Assembly: GCA_024711125.1 (NCBI GenBank)
Contig: JANJTM010000063.1
Coordinates: 1 to 52,644, forward strand
Direction: 5' to 3'
DNA: 52,644 nucleotides
DNA from: Rhodothermales bacterium
GTDB lineage: Bacteria; Bacteroidota; Rhodothermia; Rhodothermales; UBA10348
Below are positions 35,598 through 44,447 of this stretch, piece after piece. Each line of letters begins with the position of its first letter. Within the stretch, counting starts at the first letter, position 1. The notes under the pieces are model-generated. The model had not been told where the DNA came from. It saw only the letters and a program-made list of their open reading frames with translations, and did no database searches. Made by a program: the position numbers and the translations under genes.

Positions 35598-37931
35598 ATG
35601 AGAATCCTCCTCGCGTTCCTCGTTCTCGTCCTCGCAGTCCCCGTTCACGCGCAGAACCTCACCGAAGCCGACTACGCACGCGCCGAGCGGTTTCTCGGCC
35701 CGAACATGGCGTCGCTCGTGTATCGGGGCTCGGTCCAGCCGAACTGGCTGTCCGGCGACCGGTTCTGGTATCGATCGACGACGGGAGAAGGAACGGCCGA
35801 GTTCGTCCTGGTGGATCCCGGGCGCAAGCGGCGTGCTCCCGCATTCGACCACGTCAAGCTGGCCGCGGGCATCCAGGCCGCCGCGGGAGGCTCGGTGTCG
35901 GCCGACGCCCTTCCGTTCACGACGTTCACCTTTTCCCAGGACGAGCGGTCCGTGACGTTCGACGTGGACCGTGACCGGCTGACGTGCAGTCTGCGCAACT
36001 ACCGGTGCACCGTCGAAACGGGCGCGGGAGCGGGTCGCCAGGCGGGTCCCGTCGGAATGCGTGGCCGGTTTGCCGGGTTCGGTACCGAGATCGACTCGCC
36101 CGACGGCACGAAGACCGCCTTCGTGCGCGACCACGACCTCTGGGTGCGCGACAAGGCTACGGGTGCCGAGACGCGGCTCACCACCGACGGGGCAGAGGAC
36201 TACGGGTACGCGACCAACAACGCGGGCTGGACGAAGAGCGACCGCCCGGTCCTGCTCTGGTCGCCCGACTCGAAGAAGATCGCCACCTTCCGGCACGACG
36301 GACGCGGCGTCGGCATGATGTACCTGGTCTCCACGAAGTCGGGACATCCCGAACTGCAGGCCTGGAAGTACCCGCTGCCGGGCGACAGCCTCATCTTCCG
36401 CATCGAGCGCGTCGTGATCCACGTCGACGAGCCCCGCGTGGTTCGCCTGCAGATGCCGCCCGACGACCACCGCTCGACCATCACCGACCACATCGTCGAC
36501 GGCGGCGAGTGGGTCGACATCGAGTGGAGCCCTTCGAGCGACCGCCTGGTCTTCGTCTCGACGTCCCGCGACCACAAGACCGAGGTCCTGCGCGTCGCGG
36601 ATCCGGAGACGGGCGCCGTGCGCGACGTGCTGACCGAGGTCGAGGACACGTTCTATGAATCGGGATTCGACGTCGTGAACAACCGGCTCGTCGACGCGAC
36701 CGACGAGTACATCTGGTACTCGCAGCGCGACGACTGGGGACACCTCTACCTCTACGACCTGGCCACGGGCGCGCTCAAGAACCGCATCACCAGCGGCGCC
36801 TGGAAGGTGCTCGCCATCCGCCACATCGACGAAAAGGCACGCCGAATCTGGTTCACGGGTGCCGGCCGCGAGCCGGGCGACCCCTACTTCCAGTACCTCT
36901 ACAGCGTGAAATTCGACGGCAGCGACCTCAAGCTGCTGACGCCCGACAGCCTGAATCACCAGGTGACGTTCTCGCCGTCGATGCGATACTTCATCGACGT
37001 GGCGTCGGCGCCGGCGATTCCGCCCACGATCTCGCTGCGCGACGCGAACTCGGGCGCGCTCGTCTCGACCCTCGAGACGGCCGACATCTCGGCGCTCGTG
37101 GCGGCCGGGTGGAAGGCCCCGATCCCGTTCGTGACGAAGGCCCGCGACGGAGAGACCGACCTCTACGGCCTGATGTACACGCCGACCACGCTCGATCCGT
37201 CGAAGAAGTACCCCGTCCTCAACTATATCTACCCCGGTCCGCAGACCGGTTCGGTCGGAAGCCGCTCCTTCACGCCCGCGCGATCCGACAAGCAGGCCGT
37301 GTCGGAACTCGGGTTCGTCGTCGTGGAACTCGACGCGCTGGGCACTCCCATGCGCTCGCACTCCTTCCACGCCTATTACTACGGAAACATGGGGGACAAC
37401 GGGTTGCCGGACAACATCGCCGGCATCCGCGAGCTGGCCGGCCGCCACGGGTTCATGGATCTCGACCGGGTCGGCATCTGGGGGCATTCGGGCGGAGGCT
37501 TCGCGTCGACGGCGGGCATCCTGCGCCACCCGGACTTCTACAAGGTGGCGGTCTCGGGCGCCGGAAACCACGACAACGCGTCGTACGAGGACGACTGGGG
37601 CGAGAAGTGGCAGGGACTGCTCGTGCGCAACGAGGACGGAACGACGAGCTACGACAACCAGGCCAACCACCTCATCGCCGGAAACCTCAAGGGCAAGCTC
37701 CTGCTCGCCCACGGCGGGCTGGACGGAAACGTGCCGCCGTACAACACCCTGCTCGTCGCCGAGGCCCTCATGAACGCCGGAAAGGACTTCGACATGCTCA
37801 TTTTCCCGAACTCGGGCCACGGGTTCCGCCAGGGCAACTACTGGACGCGCCGGCGGTGGGACTATTTCGTGCGCCACCTGCTCGGGGTCGAGCCGCCGAA
37901 GGAATACGTGATCGGGGCAGGCTCGAGGTGA
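35598..37931 (+). CDS. S9B-type prolyl dipeptidyl-peptidase (DPP-IV-like)
   Basis: 777 residues, signal peptide ending near VHAQ (residue 19). The N-terminal two-thirds form the DPP-IV-type eight-bladed propeller (for example EWVDIEWSPSSDRLVFVS). The C-terminal third is the alpha/beta hydrolase with Ser631 in GIWGHSGGG, Asp709 in HGGLDGNVPP and His741 in NSGHGF. DPP-IV enzymes remove X-Pro dipeptides. With the S46 peptidase this gives the Bacteroidota-style periplasmic dipeptide release system. The start ATG at 35598 directly precedes the signal; the frame upstream is open but unlike a protein N-terminus. The stop overlaps the GTG of the M24 gene. Confidence 0.92.
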   Translation: MRILLAFLVLVLAVPVHAQNLTEADYARAERFLGPNMASLVYRGSVQPNWLSGDRFWYRSTTGEGTAEFVLVDPGRKRRAPAFDHVKLAAGIQAAAGGSVSADALPFTTFTFSQDERSVTFDVDRDRLTCSLRNYRCTVETGAGAGRQAGPVGMRGRFAGFGTEIDSPDGTKTAFVRDHDLWVRDKATGAETRLTTDGAEDYGYATNNAGWTKSDRPVLLWSPDSKKIATFRHDGRGVGMMYLVSTKSGHPELQAWKYPLPGDSLIFRIERVVIHVDEPRVVRLQMPPDDHRSTITDHIVDGGEWVDIEWSPSSDRLVFVSTSRDHKTEVLRVADPETGAVRDVLTEVEDTFYESGFDVVNNRLVDATDEYIWYSQRDDWGHLYLYDLATGALKNRITSGAWKVLAIRHIDEKARRIWFTGAGREPGDPYFQYLYSVKFDGSDLKLLTPDSLNHQVTFSPSMRYFIDVASAPAIPPTISLRDANSGALVSTLETADISALVAAGWKAPIPFVTKARDGETDLYGLMYTPTTLDPSKKYPVLNYIYPGPQTGSVGSRSFTPARSDKQAVSELGFVVVELDALGTPMRSHSFHAYYYGNMGDNGLPDNIAGIRELAGRHGFMDLDRVGIWGHSGGGFASTAGILRHPDFYKVAVSGAGNHDNASYEDDWGEKWQGLLVRNEDGTTSYDNQANHLIAGNLKGKLLLAHGGLDGNVPPYNTLLVAEALMNAGKDFDMLIFPNSGHGFRQGNYWTRRRWDYFVRHLLGVEPPKEYVIGAGSR

Positions 37932-39310
37932 GGACGGCCGCGTTCCTTCTGGCGGTTGCCGTCGCGGCGTGCGGCCCGGGGGCAACGGAGGTGCCGCCTG
38001 CCCGCGGTCCCGTGGCCGGAACCGGGCCCGTCGTCGCGGCCCCGGCCGACGAACTGCGCGCGCGCCGCGCAGCCGTGGCGGCCGCGTTGGGGGAAGGGAC
38101 GCTCCTCCTGCGCGCGCGGGCGTCCGAAAAGGAGATGGAACAGCCGTCCTGGATCCAGGACCCGGACTTCTACCATCTCTCGGGGGCCTGGCACGCGCCC
38201 GGCGCGATCCTCGCGATCGAGGCGCCGGTAGGGCGAACGACCCTCTTCGTCGCGCCCCCGCCCGTGTCCTTCGGGGTCCCGGTGGCGGCGCTGGACCTGG
38301 CGGCCGACGACTCCCTGGCGATCCGGTACGGATTCGACGCCGTGCTCCCGACAGCGGGATTTGCGGAGTGGGTGCGCGGAAGAGCCTCGCAAGGGCCGCT
38401 CTGGCACGCCGGGCCGCGTTTCCCCGAGCCTCCGGGCGTACCGGACGGCATGGACCGGGTGGACGGCCGCCACGCGCTCTGGGTCGAGAGTCTCTCGAGC
38501 CTGGTACCCGGCGGCGACTTCCGTCCGTCCGGTGCCGTGCTGGCCCGGGCCCGCTGGGCCAAGTCTGACGTCGAGGTCGCGCAGCTGCGCCGCAACGCCG
38601 GCCACTCGGCCCGCGCGCTGGAAGCCGGCATGCGGGCCGTCGCGCCCGGGACGACCCAGCGGCGTGCCGAAGCGGCGGTCGTCGCCGCGTGCCTCGAGGA
38701 CGGTGCGGCCGGCCCGTCCTTCTGGCCGTGGATGGCGTCGGGCGAGAACGCGCACTTCGATCGGCTGGTGCGCTCGTTCTTCGACTATTCCGGCCTCGAC
38801 CGGGTCCTTCGGGCCGGCGAACTGGTCCGTGCCGACGTCGGATGCATGGCGGGCGGATACGGAGGCGACGTCGGGCGCACGGTGCCCGTTTCCGGTGCGT
38901 TCTCCACGGAGCAGGCGCGCGCCTGGGACCTGCTCGTGGCCGGCTACCGCGCGGGAGTCGCGGCGATCGGCCCGGGGGTTCCGCTCGATTCGATCCGTGC
39001 GGCCAGCCGGCGCGAGATCGCACGGATCGGCGCTCGGGACCCCGATCTCGCGGCGCTCGCCGAAACCATGAATGCCCCGGTCGGCGGCGTCGACTGGCAT
39101 ATCCATGGCGTGGGTATCGAGAGCGGAGAGGCCCCGCAACCCGTGCTCGTGCCCGGCGCCGTGATCGCCTACGAGCCCATGTTCTCGTTCGGTCCGGACG
39201 CCTATTACCTCGAGGACATGATCCTCGTCACGGACGTGGGCAGCGAGGTGCTCACCCCGGGTCTGCCCACGACGGCCGCCGAAATCCGGTCGTTCCTTCG
39301 GGCGCGGTAG
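37928..39310 (+). CDS. M24 family Xaa-Pro aminopeptidase-like lipoprotein
   Basis: 460 residues starting at a GTG whose last two bases begin the S9 stop (GTGA). The signal ends at a lipobox (AVAAC, Cys15). An aminopeptidase-P N-terminal domain (about 40-200, with FYHLSGAWHAPGAIL) is followed by the pita-bread M24 domain. Metal ligands are visible: Asp303 in VRADVGC, Asp314 in GGDVGRT, His393 in WHIHGVG, a Glu in AYEPMF and a last Glu in YYLEDMILV. The enzyme should release an N-terminal residue before proline, which complements DPP-IV. Coupling of the two genes supports a joint proline-peptide pathway outside the cytoplasm. Confidence 0.88.
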   Translation: MRTAAFLLAVAVAACGPGATEVPPARGPVAGTGPVVAAPADELRARRAAVAAALGEGTLLLRARASEKEMEQPSWIQDPDFYHLSGAWHAPGAILAIEAPVGRTTLFVAPPPVSFGVPVAALDLAADDSLAIRYGFDAVLPTAGFAEWVRGRASQGPLWHAGPRFPEPPGVPDGMDRVDGRHALWVESLSSLVPGGDFRPSGAVLARARWAKSDVEVAQLRRNAGHSARALEAGMRAVAPGTTQRRAEAAVVAACLEDGAAGPSFWPWMASGENAHFDRLVRSFFDYSGLDRVLRAGELVRADVGCMAGGYGGDVGRTVPVSGAFSTEQARAWDLLVAGYRAGVAAIGPGVPLDSIRAASRREIARIGARDPDLAALAETMNAPVGGVDWHIHGVGIESGEAPQPVLVPGAVIAYEPMFSFGPDAYYLEDMILVTDVGSEVLTPGLPTTAAEIRSFLRAR

Positions 39311-39427
39311 GGGATCCTCCGACAGCGATGCCTCCGGTCGCTGTGTACTTTCGGTCCGTCATTCCCGGGTGCCCGTCATGGTCCGGAAAGCCGGCCGGCG
39401 TGCCCCGGTTCACCCCCGGAGGTACCC

Positions 39428-40006
39428 ATGATCCAGCGACTCGCGCTGTGCGCGGCTTTTCTCGCGATCGTCCCGGTCGCCCAGGCCCAGTTTTCCACCG
39501 CCGGCCTCTCGATCCGCCCGCACCTCATCGCGGCCGGCTGGACCGTCGAGGACGTCGACATCGATTCGGCGACGGGCGGCGGCCTCGGCCTGGGGGTCTC
39601 GTGGGGCTTTTCGGAACTCGTTGCGGCCTACGCCGAACTGTCCGGCGTGTCCGTCCAGGGCGATGGCGACATGTACGGGCTCGCGCACTTCGATCTCGGT
39701 GCCCGGTTCACCTTCGTTCCGACGCGGGACCGCATCAAGCTGTTCGCCAATGCGGCGCTGAGCGGACGTTCGGCGCCGGAGGCCGACACGGGGTCGCAGG
39801 TTCTCGAGCTCGTGGGGGCCGGCCTCACCGTGGGCGCCGGCCTCGAGTACCGTACCTCGCGGCCGTTCGGGTTCCAGTTCGACGTCCAGGCGACGATGGG
39901 CGAGTACACCGACGTGAACGCCGCAGGATTCGTGCGTCCGATCACGGTGAACTCGACCTCGGTGCGCGCCAACTTCGGCGTCGTCTGGTACCCGGGGCGC
40001 AACTAG
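39428..40006 (+). CDS. outer-membrane beta-barrel-like protein
   Basis: 192 residues with a signal peptide (cut near AQAQ, residue 21). The mature part consists of alternating amphipathic strands rich in Gly, Phe and Tyr (LGLGVSWGFSELVAAYAELSG, FDLGARFTFV, LFANAALSG, LTVGAGLEYRTS, FGFQFDVQATMGEY) and ends in an aromatic-containing strand (NFGVVWYPGRN). This is the OmpA-N/OMP_b-brl eight-strand pattern. A strong ribosome site GGAGGT lies five bases before the ATG. Function unknown. Confidence 0.75.
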   Translation: MIQRLALCAAFLAIVPVAQAQFSTAGLSIRPHLIAAGWTVEDVDIDSATGGGLGLGVSWGFSELVAAYAELSGVSVQGDGDMYGLAHFDLGARFTFVPTRDRIKLFANAALSGRSAPEADTGSQVLELVGAGLTVGAGLEYRTSRPFGFQFDVQATMGEYTDVNAAGFVRPITVNSTSVRANFGVVWYPGRN

Positions 40007-40037
40007 GCCACCGGGTCGCGCCGGCGCGCGGGGCTGT

Positions 40038-41564
40038 TCAGAACTCCCCGGAATTGCTGACGAACGCCAGGCGCTTCGAGTCGGGTGACCACGACGGCAC
40101 GTTGATCGTGCCCTGGCCTCCGTACACGTACGCGATGACGCGCGGCGCCGCGCTGCCGTCGGCCGGCACCAGGTTGAGCGTCACGTGGCGGTAGAACGGA
40201 TGCTCTGACGGGGCGACGTCCGGCCCGTACGCCAGGTACGCGACCCACCGGCCGTCCGGCGAGATGTGCGGAAACCAGTCGTTCGTCGCGCTCTCGGTCA
40301 TGCGCTGCGCATCCGCGCCGGTTGCGCGCATGCGCCACAGCTGCATCGTGCCGCTGCGCACCGAGTTGAACCAGATCCACTCTCCGTCGGGCGTGTACTC
40401 GGGACCGTCATCGAGGCCGGGGCTGTCGGTCAACCGCGTTTCCGCACCGCCTTCCACTGGGATGCGGTACACGTCGTAGTCGCCGCCGCGCAGCGCCGTG
40501 TAGACGAGGTGCTTGCCGTCGGGCGACCACCCGTGCAGGTACGAGGGACCGAACTCCGTCACGCGCTTCGGAATGCCGCCGGTGACGGGCACCGTGTACA
40601 CGATCGACTGCCCGTCGGCGTCCTCGGCGTGGTGGCTGATCGCGAGCATCGACCCGTCGAACGAGAGCACGTGGTCGTTGTTGTTCGCCGTCGCGAAGTC
40701 CGTGTCGATGCGCGAGGTCTCGCCCTTCGCCAGGTCGAACCGCCACAACAGGCCGTCCCGGTTGAAGATCAGCGCCGCGCCGTCAGGCGTCCAGTTCGGT
40801 GCCTGGATCGAGCCCGGGTCGGAAAGGACGATCGCCCGGTCGCCGGACGACACGTCGAGGATCTCGAGCCGGCTGCCCAGGAAGTCCTCGTAGGGCGTGA
40901 AGCCCGGCTCGGCCGGCTTGACGAAACGGACCTGCGAGAATCTCGCCGTTTCGAGGCGGGTCGCGTCGTGCGAACACACGAAAAGCCCGACGTACAGGCT
41001 GTCGCCCGTCGGAAAATCGTCGAGACGCACCGAGCGCAGCGGCTCGCCGAACCGCGCGAACGACGCCGTGACGGTCGAGCCGGAGCGCTCGATCTGCACC
41101 ACGTCGGGCGCATGCATGCCGGACTCGAAGCCGTCGACACGGATCTCGGCGGTCTCGCCGCCGGACTCCAGGCGGTACTGGAGCGCCGCCAGGCCGTCCC
41201 CGTGCACCGCCGCGTAGGCGGTGGCGTCATCCGCGCCGAGCCCCGTGCGCAGCAGGACGCCGAATTTCCGGTGCTCATGGCCGCCGGCCTCGGGGAAACT
41301 CCCGCGGGCGCGCAGTACGAAGTCCCCACCGACCTTCTTCCATGCAAAGCGGAAGGCGTCTTCCGTTCCCCACATGTTGGCTCCCGCGCCGGTCAGCTCG
41401 ACGACGTCCGGGTCCTGCCCGAGGACGGTTGTGCCCGCGAGCCCCGTCGAGCCGATGTCCTGTACGCCCTCGAACGGACCGATCGGTGCTGGTTTCATGG
41501 GTTCGGCCGGCCGGCACGCGGCGACGGCGAGGGGGACCATCAGGAACAGGACCCTGGAAGTCAT
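40038..41564 (-). CDS. TolB-like beta-propeller lipoprotein with DUF1349-like domain
   Basis: 508 residues. A lipobox (AVAAC, Cys17) precedes a concanavalin-like domain (about 50-225, FRFAWKKVGGDFVLRARGSF and DDATAYAAVHGDGLAALQYR), similar to DUF1349. A C-terminal propeller of PD40/TolB blades follows (about 240-508), each with the theme APNWTPDGAALIFN, LHGWSPDGKHLVYT, PEYTPDGEWIWFN, PHISPDGRWVAYL, VPSWSPDSKRLAFVS. No peptidase domain is attached, unlike S9 enzymes. It probably recognises a glycan or protein at the cell surface. Confidence 0.78.
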   Translation of the reverse strand: MTSRVLFLMVPLAVAACRPAEPMKPAPIGPFEGVQDIGSTGLAGTTVLGQDPDVVELTGAGANMWGTEDAFRFAWKKVGGDFVLRARGSFPEAGGHEHRKFGVLLRTGLGADDATAYAAVHGDGLAALQYRLESGGETAEIRVDGFESGMHAPDVVQIERSGSTVTASFARFGEPLRSVRLDDFPTGDSLYVGLFVCSHDATRLETARFSQVRFVKPAEPGFTPYEDFLGSRLEILDVSSGDRAIVLSDPGSIQAPNWTPDGAALIFNRDGLLWRFDLAKGETSRIDTDFATANNNDHVLSFDGSMLAISHHAEDADGQSIVYTVPVTGGIPKRVTEFGPSYLHGWSPDGKHLVYTALRGGDYDVYRIPVEGGAETRLTDSPGLDDGPEYTPDGEWIWFNSVRSGTMQLWRMRATGADAQRMTESATNDWFPHISPDGRWVAYLAYGPDVAPSEHPFYRHVTLNLVPADGSAAPRVIAYVYGGQGTINVPSWSPDSKRLAFVSNSGEF

Positions 41565-41833
41565 GGCTCGAACCTCCCTTGACTGAGGAAAGCTACGGGT
41601 CGGCACCCGGATTGCCGGGGCGGTCGGCAGGATTCGGAGACGGTTCACACGGACGCCCCTACCGTTGGCCGGGGCCTGCGCACGGTTCACCCCCTGCGTC
41701 GCCGGTCCGGCGCATCCCGGGCGGAAGGGCTTCCGTAGCGGGACGAGGTCCGGACACGACGCCGAAGCTCCTTGAAGCCAGACGGTCCGGTCTCCACAAG
41801 CTTCTGTCCCACAACACGTTGGAGGGTCCCGGC

Positions 41834-42304
41834 ATGTCAACGATCCGTAAATCCCACACTGCCGCCGGCGTCCTGCTCGCCGCCGCCCTGCTCCTCACCT
41901 CCCTGCCCGCTGCGGCCTCGAACGGCTCGATAGCCGAGCGCCTCGAGGAGGCCCGCGTCCTGCTCGAAACCCGCGCCTCGACGCTCGGTGCCGCCCAGAT
42001 CGAAGCGATCTCGTCGACCGTCGGCGAAGCGCTCGAAACCGCCCACTACGGCCTGCAGACCTCGGCGCTCCGGCTCGTCATCACCTACGCCGACGAAGTC
42101 GAATTCAGCCGCACCACGGTATTCGACGTCGTGCGCCTGTATCGTGACCACAAGGATGACCGGGTCCGCCGCATGGCCGTCGTCGCCCTCGGCGAGATGA
42201 ATCACGCCTGGGGCAATGACATGCTGAAGCGCTCGCTGCGCTTCGAGAAGAGCGCGCCCGTGAGGCACACGATTGCCGCGGTGCTGGCCGAGGCGAAGGG
42301 CTGA
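41834..42304 (+). CDS. secreted HEAT-repeat-like protein
   Basis: 156 residues with a signal peptide (residues 1-28, PAAAS). The remainder is helical with HEAT-like pairs: GLQTSALRLVITYADEVE, then VVRLYRDHKDDRVRRMAVVALGEM and LRFEKSAPVRHTIAAVLAEA. Small exported proteins of this sort appear as stand-alone helical scaffolds; no activity is evident. A GGAGG element lies eight bases before the ATG at 41834, fixing the start. The 269-base gap to the divergent TolB-like gene should contain both promoters; I see no clear consensus there. Confidence 0.65.
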   Translation: MSTIRKSHTAAGVLLAAALLLTSLPAAASNGSIAERLEEARVLLETRASTLGAAQIEAISSTVGEALETAHYGLQTSALRLVITYADEVEFSRTTVFDVVRLYRDHKDDRVRRMAVVALGEMNHAWGNDMLKRSLRFEKSAPVRHTIAAVLAEAKG

Positions 42305-42355
42305 CCGAAGGGCCCCGATTCCTCCGGCCGCACGCCCCCAGCCGCCGGATCGTGA

Positions 42356-42393
42356 CGAAGCCCCGGACGCGTCCCATCGCGCCCGGGGCTTCG
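42356..42393. terminator. hairpin between convergent genes
   Basis: Perfect 11-bp inverted repeat CGAAGCCCCGG / CCGGGGCTTCG with a 16-base loop, lying between the HEAT-like gene (plus, stop at 42304) and the SASA-type gene (minus, stop at 42424). CCCGTTTCC follows on the plus strand. Positioned to act for both transcripts. Confidence 0.55.
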
Positions 42394-42423
42394 CCCGTTT
42401 CCGTCCGACTTGCCGTGGGGGGC

Positions 42424-44358
42424 TTACCAGGAATCCGTCCTGAACGGCCCCGCCGGCAGCCCGTCCCCGTTGTAGAGATTCGCCCGGTCGGGGTTGTTGC
42501 CCCAGGCGTAGCGAACGGCCACCGGCGAAGGCACCCGCGGCGAGGACACGACGACCTTTCCGTCCACGATCGACGCGGCCGCCCAGACGAACCGGCGGTT
42601 GGCGCCCGCGATCGCGAAGCCTTCGATCGGAATACCGGCCCCGGCCGAGCCGTCGGTGCGGCGGCCGACGAGGCCCTGGCCGAAGTGGTCGAATTCGACG
42701 ATGATCGAGCCGCCCTGGATGGTGTGGGCCTTGTAGGTCGGGCCCGAATAGACCAGGTTCTCGCCGTACGCGAGTTGGCGCGCGGCGAGGGCGAGCCGCT
42801 TGCCGACGTCCTGCTTGTTGCGGGGATGGATGTCGTCGGCCTCGCCGATGTCGATGAGGATGGCCTGGCCGGTGTTGGCCACGGACAGCGTGGCCGTCTG
42901 GGACTCACGAAGCACGGCCCAGCCCGACTCGGCGGGCTCAGGGTCCGGCGCCATGAAGTTCGCGAGCTGCGCCCAGAGGAAGGGGAAGTCGCCGACGCCC
43001 CAGCGGGTGCGCCAGTCGGCGATCATGGCGGGGAAGAGGTCGCGGTACCGCACGGCGTCGGCGTTGCCGGCGTTCGACTCGCCCTGGTACCAGATCGCGC
43101 CCTTGATCGGGAAGGGCAGGAAGGGGTGGATCATGGCGTTGTAGAGCCCGACCGGCACCTGGTTCTTCGCGGCCCCCGACGACACGCGCACCTCGCCCAG
43201 CCGGAACAGCCACCCGTCGAGCCCGCGCCGGGCTCCGCCAGCCTCCAGGTACACCTGGTCGGGCGAGCCTCCGATGCCGCCGCCTCCGCCCGTGTCCTCG
43301 ACGCGGATCGCGACGACGTTGCGGCCTTCCCGCAGGGCCGACGCGCTGACGGGGTATACGCGCGGCTCGTTCCACGCCATCTGCATGCCCCCGACCTCGA
43401 TGCCGTTGACCCAGGTCCGGTCGCTGTCGTCGATCTGGCCGAGGCCGAGCGTGACGCCCGCTGCCGCCTGGTCGGCGGTCAGGTCGAACGCGACGCGGTA
43501 CCACGCGATGCCGTCGACGCCGTCGAACCCCTGGGATTCCCACATGGCAGGGACCACGATCGGCGCCCACGGCGCTTCGTCCAGGTCAGGCACGGCCCAG
43601 ACCGCCACGCTGTCGACCAGGCCCTGGTCCACGGTCGGGATCTCGCCCAGACGCGCGCGGATCGCCCCCAACACGGCTTCGGCCCGGGCCTCGTCGGCCG
43701 CCACGATCGAATCCATGTCGGCCTGTGTGAAACCCAGCGCCTCCATGCTCATCCACGGCTCGATGCGGCTTCCGCCCCAGGAGGTATGCAGGATGCCGAT
43801 CGGCACCTCGGTCGCCGCGCGCAGCTCGCGGGCGAAGAAGTACGCGACGGCCGAGAAGTCGCCGACCTGCTCGGGCACCGCGTAGGTCCACGGCCCTCCG
43901 GTGACCGTGTCGACCGGCGCGGCAGCCCACGTGTGCGGAACGTACCACTGCCGGATCATGCGGTCATTCGCGGCGGCGATCTCGGCCTCGGCGTCGCGCG
44001 AGCCGGCCACGGGCCACTCCATGTTCGACTGTCCGCTCGCGACCCAGACGTCGCCGACGAGCACGTCGCGAACGACCTTCGAATAGCCCGGACCCTCGAT
44101 TTCAAGCTCGTACGGGCCCCCGGCCTCGCGCGCGGGCAGCTTCACGGACCAGCGCCCCAATGCGTCGGCGATGCCGCGGCTCTCGTCACCCGCGAGAGAA
44201 ACTTCGACCTCCGTGCCCGCGGGAGCGGTACCCCAGACAGGGATTTCGTGGCCGCGCTGCAGCACGACACCGTCGGTGAACAGCAGCGAGGGGCGGATGT
44301 CGGCGGGCTCCGTGCAGGCGGAAAGCAGCAGGGCGGTGGCCAGGGCGATACGTTTCAT
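42424..44358 (-). CDS. sialate O-acetylesterase-type (SASA/DUF303) lipoprotein
   Basis: 644 residues with a lipobox (LLSAC, Cys15). The SGNH-type esterase is split by an inserted GH2-like jelly roll, as in SIAE relatives. The nucleophile is Ser111 in VASGQSNMEWP; the jelly roll spans about 275-400 (IAWYRVAFDLT and DSDRTWVNGIEVG); then WYQGESNAG and the Asp-x-x-His pair in DDIHPRNKQDVGKRLA (His511) close the site. The family deacetylates sialic acids or plant glycans; the latter fits GH127 in the same window. Secretion by lipidation puts it in the envelope. Confidence 0.88.
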   Translation of the reverse strand: MKRIALATALLLSACTEPADIRPSLLFTDGVVLQRGHEIPVWGTAPAGTEVEVSLAGDESRGIADALGRWSVKLPAREAGGPYELEIEGPGYSKVVRDVLVGDVWVASGQSNMEWPVAGSRDAEAEIAAANDRMIRQWYVPHTWAAAPVDTVTGGPWTYAVPEQVGDFSAVAYFFARELRAATEVPIGILHTSWGGSRIEPWMSMEALGFTQADMDSIVAADEARAEAVLGAIRARLGEIPTVDQGLVDSVAVWAVPDLDEAPWAPIVVPAMWESQGFDGVDGIAWYRVAFDLTADQAAAGVTLGLGQIDDSDRTWVNGIEVGGMQMAWNEPRVYPVSASALREGRNVVAIRVEDTGGGGGIGGSPDQVYLEAGGARRGLDGWLFRLGEVRVSSGAAKNQVPVGLYNAMIHPFLPFPIKGAIWYQGESNAGNADAVRYRDLFPAMIADWRTRWGVGDFPFLWAQLANFMAPDPEPAESGWAVLRESQTATLSVANTGQAILIDIGEADDIHPRNKQDVGKRLALAARQLAYGENLVYSGPTYKAHTIQGGSIIVEFDHFGQGLVGRRTDGSAGAGIPIEGFAIAGANRRFVWAAASIVDGKVVVSSPRVPSPVAVRYAWGNNPDRANLYNGDGLPAGPFRTDSW

Positions 44359-44447
44359 GGCGGTATGCGGGTGGAACCCCCAAGGTAGCGCCCGACGCCG
44401 GATGCGTCGAGTCGGGGAATCGCCCGCACCGATCCGCGTCCGCGGCC

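Noticed and set aside
35532-39023. 1163-codon minus-strand frame
   Set aside because: Antisense to the S9 and M24 genes; Arg/Pro/Val-rich with no recognisable domain.
41565-41833. Regulatory element or riboswitch in the 269-base divergent gap
   Set aside because: Two GGTTCAC copies and GAAGCT/AAGCTTC arms are present, but neither matches a known riboswitch or a clear operator.
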